A stretch of DNA of 64,000 bases from Rhodobiaceae bacterium UBA7804 (GTDB lineage Bacteria > Pseudomonadota > Alphaproteobacteria > Parvibaculales > Parvibaculaceae). Made by a program: the position numbers and the translations under genes. Location: NCBI GenBank assembly GCA_002480495.1, contig DLCG01000009.1:1-64000 (forward strand). Reading direction: 5' to 3'. Shown here piece after piece: positions 8,951-17,987 of the stretch. Position 1 is the first letter of the stretch, and the number at the start of each line of letters is the position of its first letter. The notes under the pieces were generated by a model. That model had not been told where the DNA came from. It was given only the letters and a program-made list of their open reading frames with translations, and ran no database searches.

Positions 8951-10125
8951 TGGCCCTGCTCCCTCGCAATGGCCGCAAGCAACCTTTCGATGCCGACAGC
9001 GCAGCCAACGGCGGGTACGGGCTTTTCCGCCCCGAGTGCCGACAGGAGACCATCGTAGCGCCCGCCGCCGCAGATCATCGAATCCTGCTCAAGGGCGGGC
9101 ACGCGGAACTCGAAGACGAAGCCCGTGTAATAGGCCATATTGCGGCCGAAGCCCGTTGCGAAGTGTGCGCGGGAAAGATCGAAGCCGGCCTTGGCGGAAA
9201 GATCGAGGCGGCGTTCGAAGCGCGCTATCGCGGGCTCGATGGAGACGCCAGCGCCTTCGGCGAGCTTGCGCACGCGGGCAATGCCTTCCTGCGGCGTACC
9301 CGACACAGCAAGAAAATCAGAAATGAGTTCTGCAGCCGCCTTCGGCACGCTCGAAGAGGCAAGCTCCGCCTGCTCGATCAGGCGTTCGGCGACTTCCTCC
9401 ACCGTCCGCCCGCCAACCGGCGCGATGCCCGCAAGCTTGAGCACGTCCTCGATCACGTCCTTCGCCTGCGCGTCGTCGAGGCCAGCGATGGCCGAAATCA
9501 GCGCCTGCCGGTCGCCCGCTTCCTCTGCCGCATCGCCCTTCGCGAGACGATCGAGCAGTTCGCGGAAATAGTCGGGCCGCCAGAAGTGGCGCTTCAGCCG
9601 CGAGCGCCAGCCGGGCGGAAGATCGAGCGCGTCGACCAGCGCATCGAAGAGCGCCAGGTCGCCCATAGCGACGTCATATTCCTTGAGCCCGGCTTCGGCG
9701 AGCGCGCGGGCGCCGAGGACCATGACTTCCGCATCCGCAGCCTCGGCATCCGCAGCGTCCAGACATTCGACGCCAGCTTGTGTGAATTCGCGGAGCTTTA
9801 CCGAGCCCCTCTGCTGATATCGATAGACGGGCCCGACCGAACAGAGCTTTTTCGGACCGCCGCTTCCTTCCAGATAGAGGCGGCAGACGGGAATGGTGAG
9901 TTCGGGCCTGAGGCAAAGCTCGTCGCCCGCGGGGTCCGCAAAGACATACATCCGGCGCCGGATATCCTCGCCGGACATGTCGAGAAAGATATCGGCCGGC
10001 TGGAGTGCGGGCGCCGAGACCGGCTCATAGCCCGCCTTCTCGAATCCGCCGCGCACGGAAGCCGCCAGCGCCTCGCGGGCGCGGAGCCTTTCGCCGTCCT
10101 GTGCTGCCATTGGTTCAGATGACAT
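8947..10125 (-). CDS. hisZ: ATP phosphoribosyltransferase regulatory subunit
   Basis: 392-aa HisRS-like protein (class II aminoacyl-tRNA synthetase fold) that lacks synthetase activity and serves as the regulatory partner of HisG. It keeps synthetase-like blocks such as LRPELTIPVCRLYLEG and GRNMAYYTGFVFEFRVP, and a C-terminal VGCAVGIERLLA. The ATG at 10125 follows GGGAAG at a good distance; a longer in-frame start at 10179 lacks this. It overlaps hisG by 4 bp and follows hisS by 93 bp on the same strand, so paralogous catalytic and regulatory HisRS-fold genes lie side by side. Confidence 0.93.
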   Translation of the reverse strand: MSSEPMAAQDGERLRAREALAASVRGGFEKAGYEPVSAPALQPADIFLDMSGEDIRRRMYVFADPAGDELCLRPELTIPVCRLYLEGSGGPKKLCSVGPVYRYQQRGSVKLREFTQAGVECLDAADAEAADAEVMVLGARALAEAGLKEYDVAMGDLALFDALVDALDLPPGWRSRLKRHFWRPDYFRELLDRLAKGDAAEEAGDRQALISAIAGLDDAQAKDVIEDVLKLAGIAPVGGRTVEEVAERLIEQAELASSSVPKAAAELISDFLAVSGTPQEGIARVRKLAEGAGVSIEPAIARFERRLDLSAKAGFDLSRAHFATGFGRNMAYYTGFVFEFRVPALEQDSMICGGGRYDGLLSALGAEKPVPAVGCAVGIERLLAAIAREQGQ

Positions 10126-10218
10126 ATCGAATACTTCCCGGCCCCCATCCAACCTTCCGGACCGGGCCTTATCTAGCATGGAAATGGTAAATATCGAGAA
10201 AGGAGTGATGACGGCTTT

Positions 10219-11739
10219 TCAGCCGTGATGGCCCCGGACATCGCGATGGCGCGCGAGCATGGCCACGACCTCTTCGACGAGGCGCGCGCGGGGCACGGAG
10301 ACCTGCGCCGGCTGGCCCTCGCGCCAGGCGGTGTTGTCCTCGATCTCCTTCGACATTTCGGCGCCGAGAATGAGATCCTTGAGCGTGATTTCGTCCTTGG
10401 CGCGTTCATCCTCACCTTCGATCACGGCGACGGGAGCGCCGCGCTTGTCGGCATATTTGAGCTGTGCCTTCATGCCCGCACCGCCGAGATAGAGTTCGGC
10501 ACGGATTCCCGCGGCACGCAGTTCGGAGACCATCGTCTGATAGCCCGCCATGTTCGCGGCATCGAGCGTCAGAACCACGACAGGCGCCTGCACGTCTTCG
10601 ACGTCGAGCTTGCCCAGCAATTCGAGGGCGCTCTGCAATCGGCTCACGCCGATGGAGAAGCCCGTGGCCGGAACCTTCACGCCCTTGAAGCGCTCGACGA
10701 GCCCGTCATAGCGACCGCCGGAGCCCACCGAGCCGAAGCGCACGGGATTGCCCTTTTCGTCCTTCACTTCGAAGAGAAGATCCGACTCGAAAACCGGGCC
10801 GGTGTAGTAGCCGAGGCCGCGCACGATCCAGGAGTTGAATTCAATCCGGTCCGTGCCGTAGCCCGCTGCGGTGAAGAGCGCATCCATCTCGGCAAGCTCA
10901 TCGATACCTTCGCGACCGACGATGCTCTCGCCTACAACCTTGCGCCAACCCTCGAGCACGAGATTGCGGTCCGTCACGCCTTCGCCGACGCCCGACTCCA
11001 CATAGTCGAGCACAGCGGTGATCTGCGAGGGCGAAAGCCCGGCGCCCTTGGTGAAGTCGCCGCTCTCATCCTTGCGGCCCGGTCCGAGCAGAAGCTCCAC
11101 GCCCTGCCGTCCCAAGCGGTCATATTTGTCGATGGCGCGCAGCACCGTCATGTAGGTCGGGCTGCCCGGCTCGCCTTCAAGCCCAATGGTTTCGAGAAGG
11201 CCGTCCAGAACCTTGCGGTTGTTTGCGCGAATGCGGTAGCTACCGCGCGGAATGCCGAGCGCCTCGAGGCAATCGGCGCCCATCATGCACATCTCGGCAT
11301 CGGCAGCGACGCCCGGCGCCGCAACAGTATCCGCGTCGAACTGCGTGAACTGACGATAACGCCCCGGCCCCGGCTTCTCGTTCCGCCAGACCGGCCCCGT
11401 CTGGTAGCGGCGGAAGGGTTTCGGGAGCGCGTCGTAATTCTCGGCGACATAGCGGGCGAGCGGCGCCGTCAGGTCATAGCGAAGCGAGAGCCACTGTTCG
11501 TCATCGTCCTGGAAGGAAAAGACGCCTTCGTTCGGCCGGTCCTCATCGGGCAGAAACTTGCCGAGCGCATCAGCATATTCAAAAGCCGAGGTCTCCAGCG
11601 GGTCGAAACCATAGCGTTCATAGACCTCACGAATGCGCGCAAGCATGCGCTGCTCAGCGCGCACCAGGGGCGCAGGCATGTCGCGAAGCCCCTTCGGCAC
11701 ACGGGCCTTGGGGCGGAATGTCTTTACTTTCTTGCTCAT
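10219..11739 (-). CDS. hisS: Histidyl-tRNA synthetase
   Basis: 506-aa class II synthetase charging tRNA-His. Motif 2 is seen as YQTGPVWRNEKPGPGRYRQFTQFDADT, the histidine-binding block as RGLGYYTGPVFE, and motif 3 as FSIGVSRL; a C-terminal anticodon-binding domain follows (VVVLTLDAANMAGYQTMVSELRAAGIRAELY). The long form and its N-terminal KARVPKGLRDMPAP block fit the alphaproteobacterial type that reads tRNA-His lacking G-1 and carrying A73; the tRNA-His gene at 54452-54528 has exactly those traits. First gene of the hisS-hisZ-hisG unit. Confidence 0.96.
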   Translation of the reverse strand: MSKKVKTFRPKARVPKGLRDMPAPLVRAEQRMLARIREVYERYGFDPLETSAFEYADALGKFLPDEDRPNEGVFSFQDDDEQWLSLRYDLTAPLARYVAENYDALPKPFRRYQTGPVWRNEKPGPGRYRQFTQFDADTVAAPGVAADAEMCMMGADCLEALGIPRGSYRIRANNRKVLDGLLETIGLEGEPGSPTYMTVLRAIDKYDRLGRQGVELLLGPGRKDESGDFTKGAGLSPSQITAVLDYVESGVGEGVTDRNLVLEGWRKVVGESIVGREGIDELAEMDALFTAAGYGTDRIEFNSWIVRGLGYYTGPVFESDLLFEVKDEKGNPVRFGSVGSGGRYDGLVERFKGVKVPATGFSIGVSRLQSALELLGKLDVEDVQAPVVVLTLDAANMAGYQTMVSELRAAGIRAELYLGGAGMKAQLKYADKRGAPVAVIEGEDERAKDEITLKDLILGAEMSKEIEDNTAWREGQPAQVSVPRARLVEEVVAMLARHRDVRGHHG

Positions 11740-12163
11740 GGTCTGCCCTTGAGGGCGGGGCTTGCCTGCGCAGCTCCCGGCCTTTGACGACGCGGGCGCA
11801 TAACTAGCCCATAGCCCCCGCCGTCACAAGCATTCGCTCCTGCCGAATCACCCGTGGCGAAGCCTGCCCGATTTCTGTCACAAAAGACGTCTGGCGGGTT
11901 GTTTTGAGACCAATTCGAAAGCCCGACGCTCAATAAAAAGAAAGTTAATGCCGGGTAGCGCAAGCGCCAAAAAAGCGGGGTCGGAATCCGCTTTTTATGG
12001 TTAACTCATTCTAATCATGTTGTGTGTAGTCGCCAGCGAATCCACAAAATAAGCCGTCCTTTACTTTCTGTTTACCAAAGAATCGGATCGTTAACTCACG
12101 CGGCCAAATGCCGCCGCAGTCGGCCTATATGAATAGGGCCTGGGGGCCGTTGGAGACGCATAG
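11740..12163. other. Divergent intergenic region between hisS and a sensor kinase
   Basis: 424 bp without a convincing gene, richer in A+T than its flanks, so it should hold the promoters of hisS (minus) and the kinase (plus). A hairpin with A/T-flanked arms, AAAAAGCGG (11970-11978) and CCGCTTTTT (11988-11996), looks like a bidirectional terminator, which is unexpected between divergent genes and may bound a short transcript. TTAA-N7-TAAT at 12001-12015 is only one step from a CtrA full site (TTAA-N7-TTAA), and further GTTAAC-type words occur at 12090; a CtrA link is speculative. Confidence 0.5.
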
Positions 12164-13726
12164 ATGGGTTTGACCTTGGCACGTCCGGGCATTGCAATGA
12201 GCAGCACCTCCTCGCCGGGCCGCACGACCGGTCCGCATGCTCCCTCCCCGCTTTTCACTCACGTGGTCAGCGGATCGCCAAGGCTTCGCGCGGAGTTCGC
12301 CGCGCTTGTCTCTTCCGGCGAGGCAGGCCCCCTGAATTTTGGCTTTTCCGCCCCCGAAGAAGGGATCGATCCCCTGCTCGAACCGGGCATCGACGCCCTT
12401 GTGATCGATATCGGCGAAGGCGGAACAATCGCATTCGACTTTCTGCGCCGGGTCATTGCTCTTGGACCCAACGCGCCCGTAATCGCCATCGGCATGGGCG
12501 ACCCGCTGCTCCAGGCCGAAGCTATCGAAGCCGGTGCGGAAGACTGCCTTTCGAGCGAGATCGACACACCTGCCTCCCTTGGCCTCGCCATCCGCCGCGC
12601 CGTCATGCGGCGCAATCTGCGTGAGGACCAGCCGGCAGGCACTGTCTCGATGACGAGTACCGGCAAACCGCAGGTCACCCTGGTGCAGGAAACGCCGGAG
12701 GCAATCGTCATTCTCGACAGTCAGGGCGTCATCCGCTTTGCGAACGGCGCGGCGCAGGAAATTCTGGGCCGCAACAGTGACGATCTGATCGGCCAGCCCT
12801 TCGGACTACCCAGCGATCCTGGCGAGCACGATGTGACAATCGCCCGGCCGGACGGCGACAATCGCCTCGCGGAAATGCGCATCGTAGATACGCGATGGGG
12901 CGGCGTTCCCGCGCGCGTCGCCGCGCTCAACGATGTCACGGTTCGGCGCAAGCTCGAACAGACGATGTACGACGCCGAGGCGCGCAGCCAGGAAACATAC
13001 AAGCGCAACCAGAGCTTCTTCTCGAACGTCAATCACGATCTGCGAACGCCGCTGACACACATCATCGGCTTTTCGGAGATGATGAAAAACGAACGGCTCG
13101 GCCCCATGGGTACGGACCGCTACAAGGAATATGCGAACGACATTTATTCGAGCGGCACCATGCTGCTCGACATGATCGAGGATCTGCTTGGCATCGCCGA
13201 AGCCGAGATGCACGAGATCGATCTCACGGATGAAATCTGCAATCTCGGTCAGCTTGCCGAGATTGCGGTCGCCAGCCAGCGCCAGCACGCGGCGGAGGAA
13301 GGCGTCTCCATCGAAGTCGATTGTCCGGAGCGCCTGCCCGGACTTCGGGGCGATGCCCGACGTTTGCGTCAGGGGCTCTTCCGCCTCATCGCCGAAGCAA
13401 TCCACTGCGCCCACCGGGGATCGACCATTCGCCTTGCGGTAAGGGAAGAAAATGGCGGGCTGCAAGTGTTACTGGAGGAAATCCGCGACCCGAAGATCCT
13501 CCAGATGGAGCAGGAAGCGCTTCCGGATTTCGACATGATGGAGGATCCTTTCGTCAGCGCCGAAGACAGCAGTTCGCCGCGCGAGGAGAGCCTCGCTCTT
13601 TCCCTCACCCGAAAGGTGATGGAGCTTCACGGCGGAACGCTCGACATCGCGCGAGCGAAGCGGAACGACCCGCGCTCCAGCATGCGCATCGGTTTGGCAT
13701 TCCCCTCGGATCGCGTGATCCGTTGA
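12164..13726 (+). CDS. PAS-containing sensor histidine kinase with degenerate receiver and ATPase domains
   Basis: 520-aa soluble protein. Residues about 30-150 look like a receiver domain (ALVIDIG, then a GAEDCLSSE block where the usual conserved Lys is missing). Residues 170-260 are a PAS domain. The dimerisation/phosphoacceptor helix is good: FFSNVNHDLRTPLTHIIGFSEMM with His291. The C-terminal ATPase is poor: the N-box Asn position is Glu (RLIAEAIHCA, about 408-416), no DxGxG box is seen, and the GLGL box reads SLALSL (476-481). It may be a pseudokinase, phosphatase or scaffold in the PleC/DivL style. No response regulator gene is adjacent. The ATG at 12164 follows GGAG; a second ATG at 12197 is possible. 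Confidence 0.85.
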   Translation: MGLTLARPGIAMSSTSSPGRTTGPHAPSPLFTHVVSGSPRLRAEFAALVSSGEAGPLNFGFSAPEEGIDPLLEPGIDALVIDIGEGGTIAFDFLRRVIALGPNAPVIAIGMGDPLLQAEAIEAGAEDCLSSEIDTPASLGLAIRRAVMRRNLREDQPAGTVSMTSTGKPQVTLVQETPEAIVILDSQGVIRFANGAAQEILGRNSDDLIGQPFGLPSDPGEHDVTIARPDGDNRLAEMRIVDTRWGGVPARVAALNDVTVRRKLEQTMYDAEARSQETYKRNQSFFSNVNHDLRTPLTHIIGFSEMMKNERLGPMGTDRYKEYANDIYSSGTMLLDMIEDLLGIAEAEMHEIDLTDEICNLGQLAEIAVASQRQHAAEEGVSIEVDCPERLPGLRGDARRLRQGLFRLIAEAIHCAHRGSTIRLAVREENGGLQVLLEEIRDPKILQMEQEALPDFDMMEDPFVSAEDSSSPREESLALSLTRKVMELHGGTLDIARAKRNDPRSSMRIGLAFPSDRVIR

Positions 13727-13865
13727 GGATCGTGTGAACCAAACCCATTCGAAAATTATGGGCGCTTTCGCCGCGTGACGTTTCGTGGCACCCTCCGATG
13801 CTGTGGGCATCGGGGCAGCAGGTATATGCTCACGGCAACATCTTCGATGATGCAGGAGAAGTGCC

Positions 13866-15257
13866 ATGCCGCCGCTCGACGCCGAAATTCTCGCCCGGCT
13901 CCAGTTTGCCTTCACCGTCTCCTTTCATATTCTGTTCCCCACGCTGACGATCGGTCTTGCGGGCTTCCTCGTTTTCTTCGAAGCGAAATATCTCCGTTCC
14001 GGCGACGAAGTCTGGCTCGTCCTTTATCGTTTCTGGGTCAAGATCTTCGCTCTCACCTTCGGCATGGGCGTCGTTTCCGGTCTCGTCCTTTCCTATCAGT
14101 TCGGAACAAACTGGTCGGAATGGTCCCGTATCACAGGACCCGTTCTGGGGCCCCTGATCGGCTTCGAGGTGCTGACGGCATTTTTCCTCGAGGCCGGTTT
14201 TCTGGGAATCATGCTTTTCGGCTGGCAGAAGGTTGGACCGCGCCTTCATTTTCTCGCCACCTGTCTCGTCGCCATCGGCACGGTGATTTCCGCCTTCTGG
14301 ATTCTTTCCGCCAATAGCTGGATGCAGACACCGGCAGGCGCGAGCTTCGTCGACGGACAATACGTGGTCGACGACTGGCTTGCCGTCATCTTCAATCCGT
14401 CCTTCCCGTGGCGATTGATGCATATGACGACAGCCTCCTATCTTACCACCTCGCTCGTCATTACCGGCATCTCCGCTTTCTATCTTCTCTCCGGCACCAA
14501 TCTGGAAGTCGCGCGGAAGGCCTTTTCCGTCGGCATGTGGGCCCTTCTTGTTCTGGCTCCCATGCAGATTTTCCTCGGCGACCAGCATGGCCTCAACACG
14601 CTGGAACACCAGCCGATGAAGGTGGCGGCGATGGAGGGAAACTGGGAAACGCAACCTTATGCGCCCTTCCACATCTTCGCGATGCCCGACCAGAAGCTCC
14701 AGAAGAACCACCTCGAAATCTCGATCCCCTGGGCCTCGAGCCTCATCCTGAAGCACAGTCCGTCTGGCGTCGTGCCCGGTCTGAAGGAAGTCGCGGTGGA
14801 AGACCAGCCGCCGGTCGGCATCGTCTTCTGGTCCTTCAGGGTGATGGTGGGGCTCGGCTTTCTTTTCCTCCTGCTTGGTCTCTGGGGAGCGTTCGCACGC
14901 TGGCGCGGCACGCTTTATGACGCGCGCGGGCTCAAGCGTTTAGCTGTCGCGCTTACGCCTGCCGGCTTCGTTGCGACGCTTGCCGGCTGGTTCGTCACCG
15001 AAGTCGGACGCCAGCCCTGGACGGTTTATGGCGCCATGCGCACAGAGGACAGCATTTCTCCGACCGTCACAGGCGCATCCATCGCCACGACGCTCGTGCT
15101 CTTCCTGATCGTCTATGGCGGACTTTTCGGAGCCTATCTCTATTACCTTTCGAAGCTCGTCCGTAAGGGCCCCGACCCGCTCACCTTACGAGAGACCGAA
15201 GAGAAACCCGAGGCTATCAGGGGCGCACGCCCCGGCCTCGTGGTTCCGGCGGAATAG
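13866..15257 (+). CDS. cioA: Cytochrome bd-type (cyanide-insensitive) quinol oxidase subunit I
   Basis: 463-aa membrane subunit of the bd-family quinol oxidase, which reduces oxygen to water with quinol electrons at the inner membrane. Haem ligand His21 (RLQFAFTVSFHILFP), the second His in FPWRLMHMTTASY (about 186), the acidic pair in GFEVLTAFFLEAGFLG, and the C-terminal WFVTEVGRQPWTVYG block are present. The quinol loop (EHQPMKVAAMEGNWE) is short, as in the CioA/CIO branch rather than E. coli CydA. AGGAG precedes the ATG. It is 12 bp upstream of cioB. Such oxidases serve in low oxygen or when haem-copper oxidases are inhibited. Confidence 0.95.
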   Translation: MPPLDAEILARLQFAFTVSFHILFPTLTIGLAGFLVFFEAKYLRSGDEVWLVLYRFWVKIFALTFGMGVVSGLVLSYQFGTNWSEWSRITGPVLGPLIGFEVLTAFFLEAGFLGIMLFGWQKVGPRLHFLATCLVAIGTVISAFWILSANSWMQTPAGASFVDGQYVVDDWLAVIFNPSFPWRLMHMTTASYLTTSLVITGISAFYLLSGTNLEVARKAFSVGMWALLVLAPMQIFLGDQHGLNTLEHQPMKVAAMEGNWETQPYAPFHIFAMPDQKLQKNHLEISIPWASSLILKHSPSGVVPGLKEVAVEDQPPVGIVFWSFRVMVGLGFLFLLLGLWGAFARWRGTLYDARGLKRLAVALTPAGFVATLAGWFVTEVGRQPWTVYGAMRTEDSISPTVTGASIATTLVLFLIVYGGLFGAYLYYLSKLVRKGPDPLTLRETEEKPEAIRGARPGLVVPAE

Positions 15258-15269
15258 GAGGAGAGGCCC

Positions 15270-16286
15270 ATGGAAACGCTGGCAATCATCTCCGGTGCCA
15301 TCATCGGTGTCGCCATCCTCATGTATGTCGTGCTGGACGGCTTTGACCTCGGCGTCGGCATCCTCTTCCCCTTCGCGCCGGACGAGAAGGCTCGCGACAC
15401 GATGATCAATTCGGTCGCACCCGTCTGGGACGGGAACGAGACCTGGCTCATTCTCGGCGGCGGCGGATTGCTCGTCTTCTTTCCAACCGCCTATTCGATC
15501 GCGCTTCCCGCCTTCTATATCCCCGTCATGGCGATGCTCTTTGCACTGATCTTCCGGGGCGTCACATTCGAATTCCGTCACCAGGCGCATACGAGCGTCC
15601 ATCTCTGGAACCGTTCGTTTTTCTGGGGCTCGCTTGTCGCAGCTTTCATGCAGGGCGTTCTTCTGGGCGCACTCGTGCAGGGCGTGCAGATTGAGGACCA
15701 GCGCTATGCGGGTGGAATGTTCGACTGGCTGACGCCCTTCTCGATCCTCACCGGCGTCGGCGTCGTCATGGGCTATGGCCTGCTCGGCGCGACATGGGTC
15801 ATCTACAAGACCGAAGGAGAGACGCAGGAATGGGCGCATCGCTCCGCCATCATGCTTGGTGGCGGTGTGCTGATCGCCATGGCGGCGGTGAGCGTCATGA
15901 CGCCGCTGCTTCGGCCCGCCATCGCGGAGCGCTGGTTCAGCGGTGTGAACCTTCTCTATCTCTCGCCGATCCCGCTGCTCACGCTCGCCCTTGCCGTCAC
16001 GCTGTTCTGGTCGATTTTCACACGGCGCGAGCTCCTGCCCTTCCTTTCATCCATCGGGCTTTTCATTCTCGGGTTTGCGGGTATCGCGATCAGTCTCTAC
16101 CCCAACATCATTCCACCTTCGCTACCGGTCTGGGATGCCGTCGCGCCGCGCTCCAGCGTCATCTTCGCGATGATCGGCGTCGCCGTGGTGCTGCCGATGG
16201 TGCTCATCTACACCGTCTACGCCTATAGCGTCTTCCACGGCAAGGCGAGCGCCGAGGGCGGCTATGCGCATCACGAACATGAATGA
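15270..16286 (+). CDS. cioB: Cytochrome bd-type quinol oxidase subunit II
   Basis: 338-aa polytopic membrane subunit II (CydB/CioB). The N-terminal YVVLDGFDLGVGILFPF and NSVAPVWDGNETWLILGGGGLLVFFP blocks are diagnostic. AGGAGG lies upstream of the ATG and the gene is 12 bp after cioA. Its last codons overlap the start of a 40-aa membrane peptide gene in another frame (16279), so the three are one operon. Confidence 0.95.
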   Translation: METLAIISGAIIGVAILMYVVLDGFDLGVGILFPFAPDEKARDTMINSVAPVWDGNETWLILGGGGLLVFFPTAYSIALPAFYIPVMAMLFALIFRGVTFEFRHQAHTSVHLWNRSFFWGSLVAAFMQGVLLGALVQGVQIEDQRYAGGMFDWLTPFSILTGVGVVMGYGLLGATWVIYKTEGETQEWAHRSAIMLGGGVLIAMAAVSVMTPLLRPAIAERWFSGVNLLYLSPIPLLTLALAVTLFWSIFTRRELLPFLSSIGLFILGFAGIAISLYPNIIPPSLPVWDAVAPRSSVIFAMIGVAVVLPMVLIYTVYAYSVFHGKASAEGGYAHHEHE

Positions 16287-16401
16287 CCGCAAGGAAAACG
16301 CTGGCGGCAAGCGGCTTCTGTGGTTTGCCGCCATCTGGCTTGGGAGCGTCGCCGCGCTTGCCGCCTTCGCCTATGGCGTAAGAGCGCTTCTCGGACTTTG
16401 A
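16279..16401 (+). CDS. DUF2474-type small membrane subunit of the bd oxidase
   Basis: A 40-aa reading frame that starts inside the cioB stop region (8-bp overlap). The peptide has a charged N-terminus (MNDRKENAGGKR), one transmembrane helix (LLWFAAIWLGSVAALAAFAYGV) and a short RALLGL tail. Position and build match DUF2474 proteins, which follow cioB in many proteobacteria and are analogues of CydX, needed for assembly or stability of bd oxidase. It is easily missed because of its size. The stop is 1 bp from the convergent regulator gene. Confidence 0.75.
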   Translation: MNDRKENAGGKRLLWFAAIWLGSVAALAAFAYGVRALLGL

Positions 16402-16402
16402 C

Positions 16403-17848
16403 CTAGCTACCACGCACCGGTACGCCAAAAGGCGAGATGCCGCGCACATGGTCTTCCACCGTCAGGCGATGCTTCAGCGGCGGGAAGGCACGCTGCGAGC
16501 AGTCGAGCCTTTCGCAGAGCCTGCAATTGACGCCGATGGGCATGGCGGCGCGTTCGTCGTCGAGATCGTAGCCCTGGCTGTAGACGATCTTGCGCGCATG
16601 ACCGATTTCGCAACCGAGCCCGACGACATACTGGTCGCCCGGCACGCCGATCCCCGAGCCTGCGCGGCTCACTGTACGCGCAATCGAAAAATAGCGTGTG
16701 CCGTCTTCCATCTGCACGACCTGGGTGTAGACCTCACCAGGCACCCGGAAGGCATCATGCACGTTCCAGCGCGGGCAGGTGCCGCCGAAGCGGGCGAAGT
16801 GGAAGCCCGCCGCGGAGAAACGCTTCGAGACATTGCCCGCATTGTCGACGCGGATGAGAAAGAAGGGGATGCCGCGCGCGCCGGGCCGCTGCAGCGTGGT
16901 CAGGCGATGGCAGACCTGCTCGAAGCTCGTGCCGAAGCGGCGTCCGAGCAGGCGAATGTCATAGCGCGTCTGTTCCGCCGTCTTGTGGAAAGCGGCATAG
17001 GGCATCAGCAGGGCCGCCGCGAAATAGTTCGCGAGTGCGACACGGCACAGCCGCTGTGCTTCTTCGCTTTCGAGACCCGAGGCCTCGACGATGTCTTCTA
17101 TGGCGCGTGACTGCTCGAAATAGCCGAGCTGATAGGCGAGCTGGAAGGAACGCCCCGGCTGATCGAGAAGCTCGGAGAGGAAGATCGTCTGGCGGTGACG
17201 GTCGTAGCGCCGCAACTCATGCGGCATGAGGTCGGCGGGGGCGATACGCGTCGACACGCCATGGAGATCGCGGAGCACCGTACGCAGCGCCACATAAGGC
17301 TCCTCGGAGCCGATACCCGCGCTCGCATAAAGCCGCTCCGCCGCGTCGTCGAGTTCGGGAAAGTGATTGTTCCGGCTGTTGATGAAGTCGCGCACTTCTT
17401 CGAGTGGCAGGCCCGGCGCTTCCGCACCGTCCAGCATGTCCCGGTCAGCGAGCCTCTCGGCAAGCATCGAACCGTTCGTCACGCTCTCCTGATAGGCGCG
17501 GTAGAGGTTCGAAATCGCATCCGCCGCGGCGGGGCTCGCCGAGGCGATTTCGCGCAGATCGTCGGTCGAGAGGCCTGCATCGCGGAACAAAGGGTCCGAG
17601 AAAACCTCCCGCAGGACAGTGAGCGCCTGCGCCTCATTGTCGCCCCCAATGCTGCGGAGCTCGACGTCATAGACCTCGGCAAGCTTCAACAGCACCTGAA
17701 CCGAAACCGGACGCTGGTCACGCTCGATCAGATTGAGATAACTCGCCGAAATGCCGAGATCGGCCGCCATTCTCGCCTGGGTCAGCCCCTTTTCGCGGCG
17801 AAGGCGCCTAACACGCGGACCGGCAAAGACTTTTTTCTCCGAAGCCAA
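16403..17848 (-). CDS. RamB/short-chain acyl-CoA regulator family transcription factor (XRE + IrrE-like + DUF2083)
   Basis: 481-aa cytoplasmic regulator. Residues about 12-66 are an XRE helix-turn-helix (RRLRREKGLTQARMAADLGISASYLNLIERDQR). The middle is an ImmA/IrrE-like domain in which the zinc HExxH is not seen (FQLAYQLGYFEQ). The C-terminus is DUF2083 with a Cys cluster (CRLCERLDCSQRAFPP). In Corynebacterium the RamB protein of this build controls aceA/aceB; here the gene is divergent from malate synthase and isocitrate lyase, which strongly supports the same role. Start is TTG at 17848, 8 nt after GAGGAGG; no ATG is available there. Confidence 0.92.
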   Translation of the reverse strand: MASEKKVFAGPRVRRLRREKGLTQARMAADLGISASYLNLIERDQRPVSVQVLLKLAEVYDVELRSIGGDNEAQALTVLREVFSDPLFRDAGLSTDDLREIASASPAAADAISNLYRAYQESVTNGSMLAERLADRDMLDGAEAPGLPLEEVRDFINSRNNHFPELDDAAERLYASAGIGSEEPYVALRTVLRDLHGVSTRIAPADLMPHELRRYDRHRQTIFLSELLDQPGRSFQLAYQLGYFEQSRAIEDIVEASGLESEEAQRLCRVALANYFAAALLMPYAAFHKTAEQTRYDIRLLGRRFGTSFEQVCHRLTTLQRPGARGIPFFLIRVDNAGNVSKRFSAAGFHFARFGGTCPRWNVHDAFRVPGEVYTQVVQMEDGTRYFSIARTVSRAGSGIGVPGDQYVVGLGCEIGHARKIVYSQGYDLDDERAAMPIGVNCRLCERLDCSQRAFPPLKHRLTVEDHVRGISPFGVPVRGS

Positions 17849-17943
17849 GGTATGAACCTCCTCAACCTGCCCTTATTTCCGGCAGTCAGCGGTACTTTAA
17901 TTTACAAGATTTACATCTTCAACAGAATCGCACGGGAATCTTG

Positions 17944-17987
17944 TGAAGTTTTTTACTTCAATATTTTCAACAACTTAGGAATTGTTG
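17944..17987. promoter_or_regulatory. Candidate operators between RamB-like regulator and glyoxylate genes
   Basis: The 213-bp divergent region is strikingly A+T-rich. It carries two inverted repeats: TGAAGT-N5-ACTTCA (17944-17960) and CAACAA-N8-TTGTTG (17968-17987), 8 bp apart and 75-118 bp upstream of the malate synthase start. They are candidate sites for the divergent regulator. Assignment is by symmetry and position only. Confidence 0.5.

Noticed and set aside
7295..9058. 587-codon plus-strand frame over tauE-hisG
   Set aside because: Antisense shadow of two well-supported genes, with His/Arg/Asp-rich composition typical of GC-rich opposite frames.
11970..11996. Hairpin as a terminator of hisS or of the kinase
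   Set aside because: It lies upstream of both genes (they are divergent), so it cannot terminate either; kept only as a note in the intergenic entry.
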